Assembly (NCBI GenBank): GCA_030847615.1
Contig: JAUMIR010000011.1
Coordinates: forward strand, 37,369,001-37,433,000
Reading direction: 5' to 3'
Length of the DNA stretch: 64,000 bases
Source of the DNA: Gambelia wislizenii
Taxonomy: Eukaryota; Chordata; Lepidosauria; Squamata; Crotaphytidae
Part shown: positions 11,940-23,829 of the stretch, one piece after another
Layout: each line of letters starts with the position of its first letter
Numbering within the stretch: position 1 is the first letter of the stretch
The notes under the pieces: generated by a model
Told to the model about the DNA's origin: nothing
Database searches by the model: none
The model's input: only the letters and a program-made list of their open reading frames with translations
Translations under genes and position numbers: made by a program

Positions 11940-12635
11940 TCTTCCACCACCAGCCTGCCCCATGCTAGACCACAAGTTGAACATGAGTCAACAGTGTGAT
12001 GCAGCAGCTAAAAAGGCCAATGTGATTTTGGGCTGTATCAATAGAAGTATCATGTCTAGATCAAGGGAAGTAATAGTGCCGCTCTATTCTGCCTTGGTCA
12101 GACCTCACTTAGAATACTGTGTCCAGTTCTGGGCACCACAATTCAAAAAGGATATTGACAAATTGGAGCATGTCCAGAGGAGGGCGACTAAAATGGTGAA
12201 AGGTCTGGAAACCATGCCTTATGAGGAGAGACTTAGGGAGCTGGGTATGTTTAGCCTGGAAAAAAGACGGTTAAGAGGCGATATGATAGCCCTGTTTAAG
12301 TATTTGAAGGGGTGTCACATTGAGGATGGGGCAAGCTTGTTTTCTGCTGCTCCAGAGACTGGAATACGGAGCAATGGGTGCAAGCTCCAGGAACAGAGAT
12401 TCCACCTCAACATGAGGAGGAACTTTTTGACAGTAAGAGCTGTTCGGCAGTGGAACGCACTCCCTCGGAGCGTGGTGGGGTGTCCTTCCTTGGAGGTCTT
12501 TAAACAGAGGCTGGATGGCCATCTGTCAGGGATGCTTTGATTGTGATTTCCTGCGTGGCAGGGGGGTTGGACTGGATGGCCCTCGTGGTCTCTTCCAACT
12601 CTGCAATTCTATGATTCTATGATTCTATGATCTCT
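11940..12635 (+). mobile_element. CR1 LINE 3' fragment, copy 1 (192-codon open remnant)
   Basis: Residues [21 protein letters not shown] and [15 protein letters not shown] mark the CR1/L2-group ORF2 C-terminus. The 3' end is GGCCCTCGTGGTCTCTTCCA and the CR1 hallmark (ATTCTATG)n. The open frame 11962-12540 is intact but lacks endonuclease and most of the reverse transcriptase, so it is not a gene. Confidence 0.85.
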
Positions 12636-12639
12636 CCCT

Positions 12640-13455
12640 CCTAAGGGCAGAATTATTATCTGGAAATGAAGTTGGCCTCTCTCTTTCTGCCTCTCCAGCT
12701 CCCTCTCAGAGACTGGGATGACATTCCTGTGGTTTCTCCCTTTCTACAACTGCAGGGCAGAGCTTTCCACCTCCTTCTGCCAAGCAGCAAAGTCAAGACA
12801 AAAGCCTTGGGCTTTACCCCCCACCCTGAAGAAATGCCTGTTCTCCTGACAACTGGTTCCCTTCAAAGCCTGCTGCTGTTGTCTTTTTATTAAAAAAAAA
12901 AAAAAGCAAAATTCCCCTTGAAATTGAAGTTGGAAGAAGCTCTTCTGTTGGAGCCAAAGGGAAGAGCAAGCTCATATTAATTTCAGACAGTTGAGGCCCC
13001 AGATAAAAGATCTCTCTGGGTGCTGCTTTCTTTCAGTTGTGCCTCCAGGCTGGGTGCAAGGCCACCCTCAGTTCTTGGTCCCATGTTGGGAATTTATTAG
13101 GAATTTTTTATTGGAATAAGACCATTCTACTGAAAAATACACCCGACCGCAAAAGGGCGTAACAATAATGCAAAAATAATAATAATTGTTTTCTTCTTTT
13201 CTTACTAATACAAAAATAAAACTATCTATCCTAACACAAATATATTTTTCCTCTTAAAGAACGAGGGTGGTGTTTCCCCAAAATATTTGAGATGTTCCTG
13301 GAAGCCCTTGTGACGTTGGTGTTTAGGGGATGTTCAGGGTCTACTCCTATGCTCTGCCATGAGTATTTCCATGCCATAGCCCTCTGGTCAGAATTTGGCA
13401 AGTTACTTTTTGAAGAGAATTGTTGCTGTTATTCAGAACTCAGTTCCCCCATTAC
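12640..13455. other. No recognised gene
   Basis: Mixed sequence with a short poly-A (12890-12905) and AT-rich runs near 13100-13250. Confidence 0.4.
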
Positions 13456-13530
13456 ATAAGGGTTGTCTGTATGGCAAAAATACTCCTCATAGAATTCAAG
13501 AATTCATATGATTTGTCTAAATGGCACCGC
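13456..13530 (+). mobile_element. GGGTTGTCTAAATGG-family DNA element terminus
   Basis: 'aagggttgtctgtatggcaaaaatactcctcatagaattc' matches the terminus at 40507. Confidence 0.5.
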
Positions 13531-13793
13531 TTATGAGTAATTTTCCAATGATTTTCTTTCAACTTCCAAACAATAAAATTGTTGCATATTTGCATGAAAA
13601 TAGCACACTTTTCACAAAACACAGTTTTCATGGAAAAAATTATCTTTTCACATGGATGGATTAAAAAACCACACCTCAAATGCAAACATTCTTGTGATGG
13701 TTGACCATTTTCTCAATGAGGTGCCTTGGTGTGTTAGAGATCCTTGATTGTCAAAGATCAGAACATTTCATACTCTTTTTTACACCCCTAATT

Positions 13794-13945
13794 TAGACCA
13801 GGGGTGAGCAATGTGTTGTTGCAGATGTTGTTGGATAATAACTTCCATCACCCCTCACCAAAGGCTATGCTAGCCGGGGTTGCTTTGTATTATAGTCCAA
13901 CAATATCTGGAGATCCACACTTTGTCCATCCCTGGTCTAACCGAA
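13794..13945 (+). mobile_element. hAT-like MITE (CAGGGGTGAGCAA termini)
   Basis: TTAGACCAGGGGTGAGCAA and TTTGTCCATCCCTGGTCTAA form imperfect terminal inverted repeats around 'gatgttgttggataataacttccatcacccc'. Confidence 0.6.
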
Positions 13946-14529
13946 CAATGTGAGGTCCTTCAATTTTGCTTCTCTCCCCACACTCCTTCCAAACAGTTGA
14001 CCAATTCCTAATATGCAGGAACATTAAAAATGTCCTGGGTCTGTTTCCTCTTTGGTTTATCATTCAGAGATGTCCTAAGAGGTCAGAGAGGTGGTGCGAT
14101 AGAAGAACAAAGCTTGTTTGACTCGAGCTGGCTTGCTTCTTTTGATGATATAATTTGGATCAGCCAGGCGGGGGAGAACCTAAAGATGGGGAAAATGATA
14201 TCAGCAACAGCAGTCACATGAGAGACAGGGTGACTGTCGAAGAACAGCCAGCTATGCAAGCAAGAGACAATGGCTTCTTGTATGGAGAAGGAGCAGATCA
14301 GCCAAACACTGCTAGACAAGTGGGAAGTCAACTGCCTGCCCAGTGTGGGAGGACGGCTGTTAAAAATAACTGCAGGTTTTGTAAAGAGTTGGAAGGGGAT
14401 TTAAATATCTACCCGGAGGTCCATGAACAGACATTGTTCCTAGGCCCTGGTCAGATGCAAAATAGTAGCATCCTTTTCAGAAGATGGTGATGGTGGAGCA
14501 ATGGAGACATCTGTCTACATATCTGAGAT
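13946..14529. other. Unclassified; a 111-codon open stretch without a domain
   Basis: A plus-strand open stretch (about 14155-14490) has no recognisable motif and no splice-site support. I cannot tell a relic from chance. Confidence 0.3.
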
Positions 14530-14995
14530 AAGGGAGAGATGGGATCTCATTGGAAAATGAGGAGATAGATGTTACTGGGAGGTGGGAAAATGGAACATCA
14601 TCAGAAGTGGAGAGATGGGATGCCATTGGAAGGTGGGGAAAGGGGATGTCATCAGGAGATGTCTGTTAAATATCAGAGATGGTGGCTGTCAACAGGAGAG
14701 ATGGGACATCATCAGGAGAAATTTATCCAAATATCAGAGATGGAGAGATGAGACAACACTGGAAAGATGGAACATCATCAGGAGACTTCCATCCAAGTGT
14801 TAGAAATGGTGGGGACTTGGTGGCTATCACCAGAAGGTGGGGAGATGGGGATATCATCAGGAGACAACCATCCAAATTTCAGAAGTGGTGGAGAGATGGG
14901 AGATCATCAGAAGGTGGGGAGATGGGACACCATTGGGAGACATATATCTAAATATTAGAAATGGTGGAGTGATGGGATGTCATCAATCTGTCCAG
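14530..14995 (+). repeat. Minisatellite (GAGATGGGACATCATCAGGAGA)
   Basis: Eight or more variant units of about 45-60 bases combine 'gagatgggacatcatcaggagac', 'atccaaatatcagaaatggtgg' and 'ggaaggtgggga'. Units are divergent and irregular. Confidence 0.8.
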
Positions 14996-15434
14996 GATCT
15001 TGTGAGAAGGTGAATAACTTTCACAAGGGACTTCATAAGGTGCTTCCTGATGTCAGCTTCCCCAGATGGCAGTGAAGCTAAATCTGGAAGTGAAAGAGAA
15101 AGTAATTAGTTTAAGAAGAACTTTTTCTTATGGGTGAGGGATCTGTGGGATGTTAGGAGTTTTGCTCTTGCAAGGTGGTTTCTCTTCCCTCTTCTCTTCC
15201 TTATTTGCTCTGGCTAGCAGTAATCAGACTAAGCATTGGATAAACCTTGAGGAAATGATTTTTATGGACTACAGCTCCCAGAATCCCTCAACCAGCAAAG
15301 TAACTACAGACAGAGAAAGTAAAATGACAAAAATAGTGAGAAGAAACAGCTTCTTAACAAGTTCTGGAGTACAATAAGGTCTTGAGCTTGCATAGAAGCA
15401 AAGAAGTTGGTGCCCACTGAACTTCCCAGGGGAG

Positions 15435-15770
15435 TGTCTTTGAAAAAAATCCAACACGGCAGCAAAGGGCGCTTACTCTGTAACCCAGCCCCACCCTCTG
15501 TGATTGTCCAGCCAATCAGGTTTGCACTGTGCCTTGTATGGGGAAGCGATTCATGTCGAATCGCTTGTCTTAACGAGCAAAAATGTGCATATCACTGGAG
15601 CTATTTTTAAAAGTAAGGAAAAGCTGTAAATGCTTTTCTTGCATAGTTTTTCCTCTTTTTGCCCCCTCTTCACCATATGATGAGACAATGCGGGATCCCA
15701 TTAAGGCAGCTTGTATTCCCGGTGATTTCTATGAGAGGTATTTTCACTGTATAGACAACCCCCCCACCCT
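15435..15770 (+). mobile_element. GGGTTGTCTAAATGG-family DNA element, 3' part
   Basis: 'gccaatcaggtttgcactgtgcc', 'cgcttgtcttaacgagcaaaaatgtgcat' and 'tatgagaggtattttcactgtatagacaacccccc' parallel 43960-44270. Confidence 0.6.
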
Positions 15771-16269
15771 CTCCTCTAAGAGTTCCCAAGAATAACCAAA
15801 AGTCCTTGAAAACAACACAAGAGTGCTGGACAAACAATGCAAACCCTCCCAAAAATGTACCTCCGTTGTTCCCCACTAATCAATATGATGCTAAGAGCTG
15901 GTGGAATGCAAAGCTAAAAGTACCTAAAAATGGTTTTGAAACAGCTGCGGTGGAGAAATTCTCTTTCCGTTCATAACCACCACGTTTGTCACATCCTCCT
16001 TTCCAGTCATGACAAATTGCTACAGAGTCAGACGCACTGCAGTCTCACTTGGGACTGGCCCACATGCTGGGCGAGTGGGATCCTTTGAACAACCACCCAA
16101 CCCAGGACTTGAGTAACATTACTTGTTTGAACTACAACTCCCAGAACCTACAGTCAGTGCAGCCAATGGCCACATTGACCATGCTGACTGAAGGATTCTG
16201 GGAGTTAGAATCTAGAGAATCCTTCCAGGCTCTGGCTTAAGCCTGCTTTCCTCACCCCAGCTGCCAACA

Positions 16270-16332
16270 CTGCCCCATCATCATCATCATCATCATCTCT
16301 CTCACACACACACACCACCACCACCACCACCA
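16270..16332. repeat. (TCA)n(CA)n(CCA)n microsatellite
   Basis: Direct simple-sequence run. Confidence 0.85.
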
Positions 16333-16528
16333 GCAAGGTTGACTGTTTTCCTTTACATTCCCAACTGATAAGGTTCTCCTCCATCCTCTTTTGGAAATCT
16401 GGAATAATGTTCAGTAAAGACCTTAAAGAAGAAGATCAACTTATCTGAAATGTGGTGCTGGGAAAGAATTCTGTGGAGGCCAATGGACTGCCAAAAAGAC
16501 AAATGAATCAGTGTGAGAATGAATCATA

Positions 16529-16625
16529 GAATAATAGAATCATAGAGTTGGAAGAGACCTTAAGGGCCATCCAGTCCAACCCCCTACCATGCTGGAATAA
16601 ACAATCAAAGCATCCCCAACAGAAT
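16529..16625 (-). mobile_element. CR1 3' terminal fragment
   Basis: 'atagaatcatagagttggaagagacc...ccatccagtccaaccccc' is the CR1 3' end in inverse orientation. Confidence 0.75.
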
Positions 16626-16627
16626 CA

Positions 16628-16735
16628 GACCCGAACTCTCCCTAGAAGCCAAGCTGACTATACTGAGGCTATCATATTTTGGACACATCCTTCTCCAGAC
16701 TGAACATATCCAGTTTCATCACTTGTTCCTCCTAA
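16628..16735 (+). mobile_element. BovB/RTE-like LINE ORF2 remnant
   Basis: 'ctagaagccaagctgactatactgaggctatcatattttggacacatcc' decodes near E-A-K-L-T-x-L-R-L-S-Y-F-G-H-I, a BovB C-terminal pattern. Confidence 0.55.
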
Positions 16736-16859
16736 GGTTTGGTTTCCAGACCTTGACCATCTTGGCCACCCTGAATGGATACATTCAGACCTGGAAAGGC
16801 CTCTGGCCTCAGATAATGGCTCCCTCCCCAAAGTTTTTTAAAAAACAGTGTGGGAAATG

Positions 16860-17080
16860 CGCATTCTTGCTCATTGGGACAAGCAACAGAGTTTGACACC
16901 ATTTTAACTGTCATGGCTCCATCCTATAGAAACCTGGGTATTGTGAGGTATGGGCATGCTTTGGCAGAGAAGGCTAAAGACTTTGTAAAACTACAAATTC
17001 CAGGATTCCAAAGGGTGGAGCTACAGCACTCCAAAAGTGCTATCAAACTGCATTATTTCTACAGCATAGATGGACCCTAA
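16860..17080 (+). mobile_element. Hairpin MITE (GTAGAAATAATGCAGTTTGACACC family)
   Basis: 'gagtttgacaccattttaactgtcatggctccatcc' pairs with 'gctatcaaactgcattatttctacagcatag'. It is the same family as 24164 and the two copies in each 37.3-38.6 kb unit. Confidence 0.65.
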
Positions 17081-18186
17081 GTCTGTGACCTAATAAACTT
17101 AATATGACCTTCCATTTTAACAACTGTGTCATGTATTTAAGAATAAAAATTCTGATCTTTTTTAAAAAATAGTCTGTCGGTGCTTTCCAACAACAATAAT
17201 TAGATGGGTGTTACTCAAACTGCTCTGCCTGCTAAAAATTCAACATACTTTAAGCAAGGCTTTGAGAAAAGAACCTTTAAGCTCTTGCTTGCATGAGCTT
17301 AATTATTTGCATTATTGCATTATTTGAACAAACAAATAAAAAAAGAATCAATGAGGTGTGTGACTTTCTGTGGAAGGTCTTCACCCCCCAGTTTCCTAAT
17401 TTTATTCCACCTTGAGCTGAAACGTGGCAGGTGAAATCTTCCCTACAACTGAGCTGCCAAGAAAATGCAGCACTACTTTAAGCAACCTCAAATGCAAATG
17501 AATTTAAGGACAGGAAATCCTGCACACAAAAAAAAACCCTGCTGATGTTAAAAGAGAAGATGTAAGATAGCACCCCTGTCATTTTGGATCAGTGTTGTCA
17601 CAGAAATAGAACAAATGTCAAGGTGATGGTTGCCACTGTTTCTTGAAAAAGCAGCATTTTAAAAAAAGATTTCCAAGCTGTAGCTGCAACTTCCCCATCC
17701 TGGAAGAGGGTCAAGAAACTTCTCCAGATTTGGAAACTTCCATCCAAAAGGCAAACTCAGCACCAGCAGCTCCAGAAAGGCTGTTGGGTCCTGGCCAAAG
17801 ATGTCAGAAAACAGCAAAAGCCAAACCTCTGAGTCAGTCCTAAAACACTGGTGCGCTTCTCTTCACCCTGACTTGCTGGTGTCTCTATGAAGACGTTGGT
17901 TGTCTAACTTTAGACCTTTTGCCTACCCCATCTATTCTGGGCTACAAAACAAGAGCAACATTTCAACCTTGAGCTTGGCCATAATCATGTGCCGGAGAAT
18001 ACAGAACTGGTATTTGACCTTTTTGCCACTGGGTTCAACTGCGTGATATCCACTCCCTTCCAAGGAAGCTCTTCAGACAGAAGTAGAAAGGGGAGGGAGT
18101 TTTATGGATGATCAGGTCATTTTTACACAAGGCTTTTATGGAAAAATAGAGGTGGTTTATGACTTAACCTGAAGAGCAGGGAATAG
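17081..18186. other. No recognised feature
   Basis: Unique-looking sequence; no exon supported. Confidence 0.4.
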
Positions 18187-18412
18187 GGCCAGTTTAAGGC
18201 ACCAGCGGCATCAGCACCTGCAGGGGCCCCCATCATTATGGGGGCCCCCATAGTAACCCTCCTCCTGCAAAAATATTACTAGTAATAATCTCACTATCCT
18301 GTACTGTGAATAGCTTAGGTTGAGTTATGTGACATTGACCTGAGATAAACATATGGGACCCCCAAAATAAAGCATTGCAGGGACCCCAAAATTCCTTAAA
18401 CCAGTCCTGGTG
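18187..18412 (-). mobile_element. MITE with CCAGGACTGGTTTAAGG termini, copy 1
   Basis: 'agggccagtttaagg' at one end and 'ccttaaaccagtcctgg' at the other are inverted repeats. The interior matches 41949-42168 in the opposite orientation ('gaatagcttaggttgagttatgt'). Confidence 0.7.
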
Positions 18413-18639
18413 GGGAACCTCTTCATACAATGTTGTGTCCTCTTGGTATAACCTCAGGTTGTTTGGCCCCCAAAATAAATATGTCTGTCAGCCCAAGTTA
18501 TGGAATTGTTCTGTTGTTGTTTTATTGGTGCAAAAGGTCCCTTTCACGAGGATGTCGATTTAGGGATCAGGTGGGCATTTAGTAGGTATGGTTCTGCAAG
18601 GTTTGCCCCACCCCACCCCATTCTCATCTTATTCCAGTA

Positions 18640-19030
18640 GAGCATGGATTAAGCTGGGTGTGTTTAGCCTGGGGAAGAGAAGGTTAAGAAGTGACATGAT
18701 AGCCATGTTTAAATATTTGAAGGGATGTCATATTGAAGATGGAACAAGCTTGTTTTCTGTTGCTCCAGAGTCAAGGACATGGAGCAATGGATTCAAACTC
18801 CAGGAAAAGAGATTCCACCTAAACATTATTGGGGAGAACTTCCTGACAGTAAGAGCTGTTCGGAAGTGGAATACGCTGCTTGGGAGTCTGGTGGAGTCTC
18901 CTTCTTTGGAGGTTTTTAAACAGAGGCTGGATGGCCATCTGTCCAGAGTGCTTTGACTGTGTATTCCTGCATGGCAGGATGGGGTTGGACTGGATGGCCC
19001 TTGAGGTCTCTTCCAACTCTGATTCTAATC
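18640..19030 (+). mobile_element. CR1 LINE 3' fragment, copy 2
   Basis: [19 protein letters not shown] through 'gacagtaagagctgttcgg' to 'ggactggatggcccttgaggtctcttccaactctgattcta'. Confidence 0.85.
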
Positions 19031-19039
19031 TTTCCCTAA

Positions 19040-20635
19040 TCCATTATTTCCCGATTTTTTTTTAAAGTCCATTGCTCTGTAGTGCAATAGTGGTGAATTG
19101 GCAAAAGAGTATGATGAGGGAGTATTGCAGTAATGAGATTAAAACAGTGACATTTTTTTAAAAAGGAGCAGGAAATGTCTTTGTGCAGGGTAGGTGATGG
19201 CAGGAAATAGCCAAATAAGGATGTGGGGTGGGAAAATGAGTGAAGGAAGTTCTAGGCAGCTGTCCAAAACTGCCTTCTATGTGAGAAAGGTATACCGCAA
19301 ATGGTTGCTACAGTCACGGGATCAAAACTAAAATGCCAAAGGCAATGTTACAATCCCACTGATGCAGAGTGATGTTATAAATCCACTTCTTTAGCAAAGC
19401 AAGAGGCTAGTATGAAAAGGCCTCCGTTTTTTGAAACCTAGGGTAGTTGCAGGGTAGGGGGGAGGCAAAATGAGGGTATCATCCCCCCAAATAAGAATTC
19501 CACCCCCATGAAATTTTCCTTAAGTCCCCTAATGTTTTTAAAAAGTTTCAAACTGTTTAGTATATTGCAATTTTCATTACAATGTGCATATATCATATTT
19601 CTAACTTGTTGATAACAAAGATAAAAGAAATCTTGCCCTTCCCAGTCAGTGCAGGCAAAAGCAAACGGCTGCAGCCTCTCCCAGCCTGGCTGTTCTTCCT
19701 CCTTACCAACTTTCACTCTGCTGCGGCTTGGCCATGTGTGTCCTGGTTTTCATCTGTGAAATGTTTGTGCTAATTATGCCCACTCATGTTAAATTTTCAA
19801 ATACAGTTTTGTTATGGTCTCATTAACCAAAAGGGGATGGTAATGTCTTGCAAATAGCACTGCTATTTCTATGGTTTAATTCCAAACTCTGGTCTCAGCC
19901 CATTCATTCCCAGATGGATTTGCAACAGAGAAGTGAAGCCCTGAATGCACCAACCCTGCTATTCTTTCGTTCTGGGTGAGGTGGCACATTCTAAAAATAA
20001 AGGAAGACAGAGGCAGAGGCAGAAGAAAGGTTTCAATTTTTTCCTCTGCCCTTGCAATATATGTACTTCTGAGCGGAGGGAGGGGGTACCTCTGACCCAG
20101 TTGCCTCCCATTGCTTCCCCTTCATTTCCTTTCTGCAGCCACATAGCTGGCCTGTGCCACCTTCCTCCACGTCACACTTTTCCTTCACTTCAAGTTTAAC
20201 CAGCTTTCAGACTGATTTGGGTCAGCGCTTTGCTTTTTCTGACAATGAAAACTTTTTGTGTCCCTTTTGGAAAGGAGATGTAAGAAAACCCCAGCATTTT
20301 CTGCATTTTTGGTAACCATATAATTTGAAGATACAATCCATTAGATGCTATACATGTTGCTGGAAATATCTGAAGCAAAGCTTAGAACTGGTAGCCCATG
20401 TTTAGGGTTATGGATAAAGTTAGACATCTCCTGTCTAGTATGATTAAGTCTGTTAGATTTAATGCTGTCAAATTTGCCATGAAAGCTGCAAGTGTGTTAG
20501 GAAAGATTTAAAGGAGATATTTTACCTTAAGGACTTTTTTTCCTTTGGGGTATATATCCTGTGTTTTGAAAAGTTTTGCTTTTTCTGGAAAAAGAAAGAA
20601 AGATGATAGACAGAGCTGTAGGTATAGGTAATACA
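19040..20635. other. No recognised feature
   Basis: No exon or repeat family recognised apart from short AT-rich runs. Confidence 0.4.
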
Positions 20636-20637
20636 TA

Positions 20638-21167
20638 CAGTTGCCCCTTCATATTTGCTGGGGTTTGGTTCCAGGACTCCCTCATGGATACCAAAATCCG
20701 TGAATACTCAAGTCCCATTATATGCAACAGCAGAGCAAAATGGTGTCCCTTATATAAGATGAGAAAAACAAGGTTTGCTATCAGGATTATTATTTTTTTA
20801 AAGAATATTTTCAAGCCGTGAATATTTAAGTCGTAGATGCTAAAATCTGTGAATACCCAAGTCCCATTATATGCAGTGGCATAGCAAAATGGTGTCCATT
20901 AATGAAGAGGGCAAAATCAAGGTTTGCTTTTTGGATTATTATTTTTTTAAGAATATTTTAAAGCCCTGAATACTTACATCTGTGGATACCAAAAATCCGT
21001 GAATACTCGAGTCCCATTATATGCAATGGCATAGCAAAATGGCATCACTTATATAAGATGGCAAAATCAAGATTCGCTTTTTGGATTACTATTTTTTTAA
21101 GAATATTTTCAAGCCATGAATACTTAAATCCATGAATACCAAATCTGTGGATACGAAGGGACAACTG
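20638..21167 (+). mobile_element. pogo/Tigger-like MITE with internal triplication
   Basis: CAGTTGCCCCTTC...GAAGGGACAACTG termini are flanked by TA on both sides. Three tandem copies of a unit of about 150 bases begin at 20701, about 20850 and about 21000, each containing 'gtcccattatatgca' and 'attatttttttaa'. Confidence 0.8.
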
Positions 21168-21169
21168 TA

Positions 21170-22000
21170 GATAGGAAATAACCTGCCTCAATGGACAGAA
21201 TGAATGATCAGTTTGATTTACATCTGTGAGAAAGGGCACAGAGGCTACAAGCCAAGCAGAGGACATTAAAAGAAACCCCATGGTGAGTTGACAGTTGCAA
21301 TGCAACTTTATTTTGTGTGTATTTAATTTTCCAAGCTCTGCTGTGAGCTTTCCTGCTCATGAGAGTTATAATCTCAAGGGTGGGATATTATGTTTGATAA
21401 AGAAATCCACAAACCCCAGAATAGATGAGATGTTCCCAGGGCAATAGATGCTCCAGAATTTTAAGTGCTCCATATCTTCTTGTGGAGGAGCACAAGAATT
21501 TTATTAAAGAAGTGATGCATGTGCATAAACCCGGGAGGACAAATAATGCGCAATCTCTCGCACCTGATGAATGGATCTGAGATTCCAGGGGTGACATGCA
21601 ACTGCAAATGATTTTGATCCTGTGTAGACCATGAAGAAACTGTGTGCCAAGTCAACATTCAGGTAGATAAGACTCCGGGCTTGTTAAATGCACGTTTTAT
21701 GCACTGCTGCTCTTGAAAGAAGAAAAAGAATATTTCAGTGCCTAGAAGTTTTAGGTTAAAATGTGAGAAACTCTGGCCCAAAGTTCCACTCAGAGGAAAG
21801 GTGAAGGAATCCCACCTGGACATCGATGTCAGTCACTTCCCAAAGCTGTTGGATTTAAAAGGATACAGCAAGTAACGTCCATGTTCTCCAAGGAGTTTCC
21901 TCGCAGACCTACAAAGCTACAGAATCCACTCTGATGGAAAGATTAGTACTCTATTCGTTACTCCCAATCAGTAGGGGTCCTAGGTGCCTTGCTTCTATGG
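21170..22000. other. No recognised feature
   Basis: Mixed sequence without recognised repeats. Confidence 0.4.
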
Positions 22001-22109
22001 GACGTTCATATTTGGGATCCCAAAGTCTCATGCAGAATCAGGAAGATATGGGATGCCCTGAATCCTGTATTTGAGAGCAGGTGCCAGCTGTTCTCCCACC
22101 AGACTGACG

Positions 22110-22318
22110 GTTTGTTTATACGAGGCAAAAAAATGTGGGTTGCTCTGCATCCATGGCAATTTGCAGCAATTGCTATTTGTCTTAATGGTTTTTTGTTTCG
22201 TGGGTTTTTTTTTGGCAGATTGCAGGCATGCAAAGCTATCCTGCTCAGCTTGTTGGGACAAAAGGTATTCTCTGTGATTTCTATTAGGGGTATTTTCACC
22301 ATCTAGACAACCCCCTGG
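22110..22318 (+). mobile_element. GGGTTGTCTAAATGG-family DNA element, 3' part
   Basis: 'tttgcagcaattgctatttgtcttaatgg' and 'ctattaggggtattttcaccatctagacaaccccc' match the family end. Confidence 0.6.
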
Positions 22319-22333
22319 TCTCCTGAAGTCCAA

Positions 22334-22554
22334 GACTTTATCACACTACATTGTTGTAGTGCTATTATTCCACTTTAACTGCTCTGGCTGCCTCTTGTGG
22401 AATTCGGGGATTTGTAGTTTAATGAGGCCTAAGAGCTCTCTGGCTTCAAGTTCTAAATGCCCCTCCCTAAACTGCAAATCCCAGGATTCCACAGGAGGCA
22501 ACTCAAGCAGTTAAAGTGGAATAATAGCACTATAACAGTATAGTGTGATAATCT
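22334..22554. mobile_element. Hairpin MITE (GACTTTATCACACT family), full length
   Basis: Arms 'gactttatcacactacattgttgtagtgctattattccactttaactgc' and its inverse at 22505-22554 enclose 'gggatttgtagtttaatgaggcctaagagctc'. The whole 220 bases can fold back. Confidence 0.8.
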
Positions 22555-22799
22555 TCCTAGTCCAACGTTTAAACCAGTACAACACACTGGTTCTGCTTAG
22601 CAGCTCTGTTTTCAGCCACTTCTTTGAGCGAGATGAAGTGTGCTCAGGATAGGGATTGACTTAATTTGTGCACTCTTGCCTGCAAAGTACACTTCTCCAG
22701 AGCCTGGGGAAAGTTACTTCTTTGGAATACAAGTCCTAGTATCCCTCAGTCGATGGTTATGGTGGCTGGGAGATTTTAAAGGGCTGTCATACTAACATA

Positions 22800-23225
22800 G
22801 GCTCTATTTCAGAGGAAGGGACTGGCAAAACCCACCTCTGAGGACTCCTTGCCTAAGAAAACCCTCTGAAATTCATGGGATCACCATAAGTCCACAGGCA
22901 ACTTGAAGGTACATCGACACACAAGATTTGGCCTTGGTCCCTTTCCCCCAAATGCTGCAGGCTAGAACTTCCAGAGCATGGGAAAAGATGCTTTTTTGGA
23001 CTGTCACTCCCAGAATCCCCCAGCCAGCATAGCTGGCTGGGGGATTCTGGGAGTGGCAGTCCAAAAAGAAGAACCTTCCCCAAGCCCAGAAGGACCACCA
23101 AGGAATACCAGGTGCTGTAGGCTGTATTTCAGATGAAGGAATGGGCAAAACCACCTCTGAAGATTCCTTGCCTAGGAAAATGCTATGAAATTCATTGGTT
23201 TGTCATAAATCAACAGACACACGTA
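22800..23225 (-). mobile_element. Composite palindrome element, copy B (most complete)
   Basis: In plus reading: SINE tail (22805-22920), spacer with 'ggccttggtccctttcccccaaatgctgcaggctagaac', palindrome (22993-23067), spacer 'gaaccttccccaagcccagaagga', a 5S rRNA 3' segment ('aggaataccaggtgctgtaggct', about 23101-23123), then a second copy of the SINE tail. The two tails are direct repeats flanking the palindrome. Confidence 0.75.
22993..23067. repeat. Near-perfect 36-bp palindrome
   Basis: Arms 22993-23028 and 23032-23067 pair with one mismatch around a three-base ATA loop. Each arm carries the TTTTTGGACT...CACTCCCAGAATCC motif. Confidence 0.95.
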
Positions 23226-23829
23226 CATACTAAAATAACCTTTCCAAGTTCTGAAATTTTACAAACATATCCAGAGCCAGAAGTGTAGGGGGTGTTTCAC
23301 TAACTTCACACAATGCTGTGCTCCAAATGAGCTATTAGCTAAATTATCTATTGCCAGCCAGCCAAGAAAGGGATTTTAATGTTATCACTTAGAGCTCCCT
23401 GGGGGGAAAAAGGTGGCTCAGCATTTTCCAAGCATCAAAAAGGCCAGAGCAGAACCATAAGGATTTCAAAAAGACAGAAAATGCCAGCATCTCCGCATCC
23501 ACCATATCTGAAAACAAGAAACTCCAGAACTGGGCAAAGGCAGAGAGATGCTACATATTTGAGCTAAGAGAACAAAAATGGTAGAGGTCATTTCAGAAAG
23601 CCAAAGTTTGAAGTGGTTTTAAAAGTCTGATATAAGACAGAACCAGCTTATTGTTAACCATGGTTGGGAGAGATGCCTAGAGAGACTTTCAAGAGAAAGG
23701 AAAGAGAAGAAAGTGTCAATATTAACCATGGTTGGGATAAATGCCTAAAGAGCCCATTAAGAGAATGAAAGGAAGAGGAGATCTGTATTGGGTCCCAATA
23801 AAGTTGTTTAAGTCTGCCTCTAAACCTAA

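Noticed and set aside
11962..12540. 192-codon open frame as a host gene
   Set aside because: It is the CR1 ORF2 C-terminus, ending in the CR1 3' repeat ATTCTATG.
14155..14490. 111-codon open frame as a gene
   Set aside because: No domain, no splice context and no codon-level signal; left unclassified.
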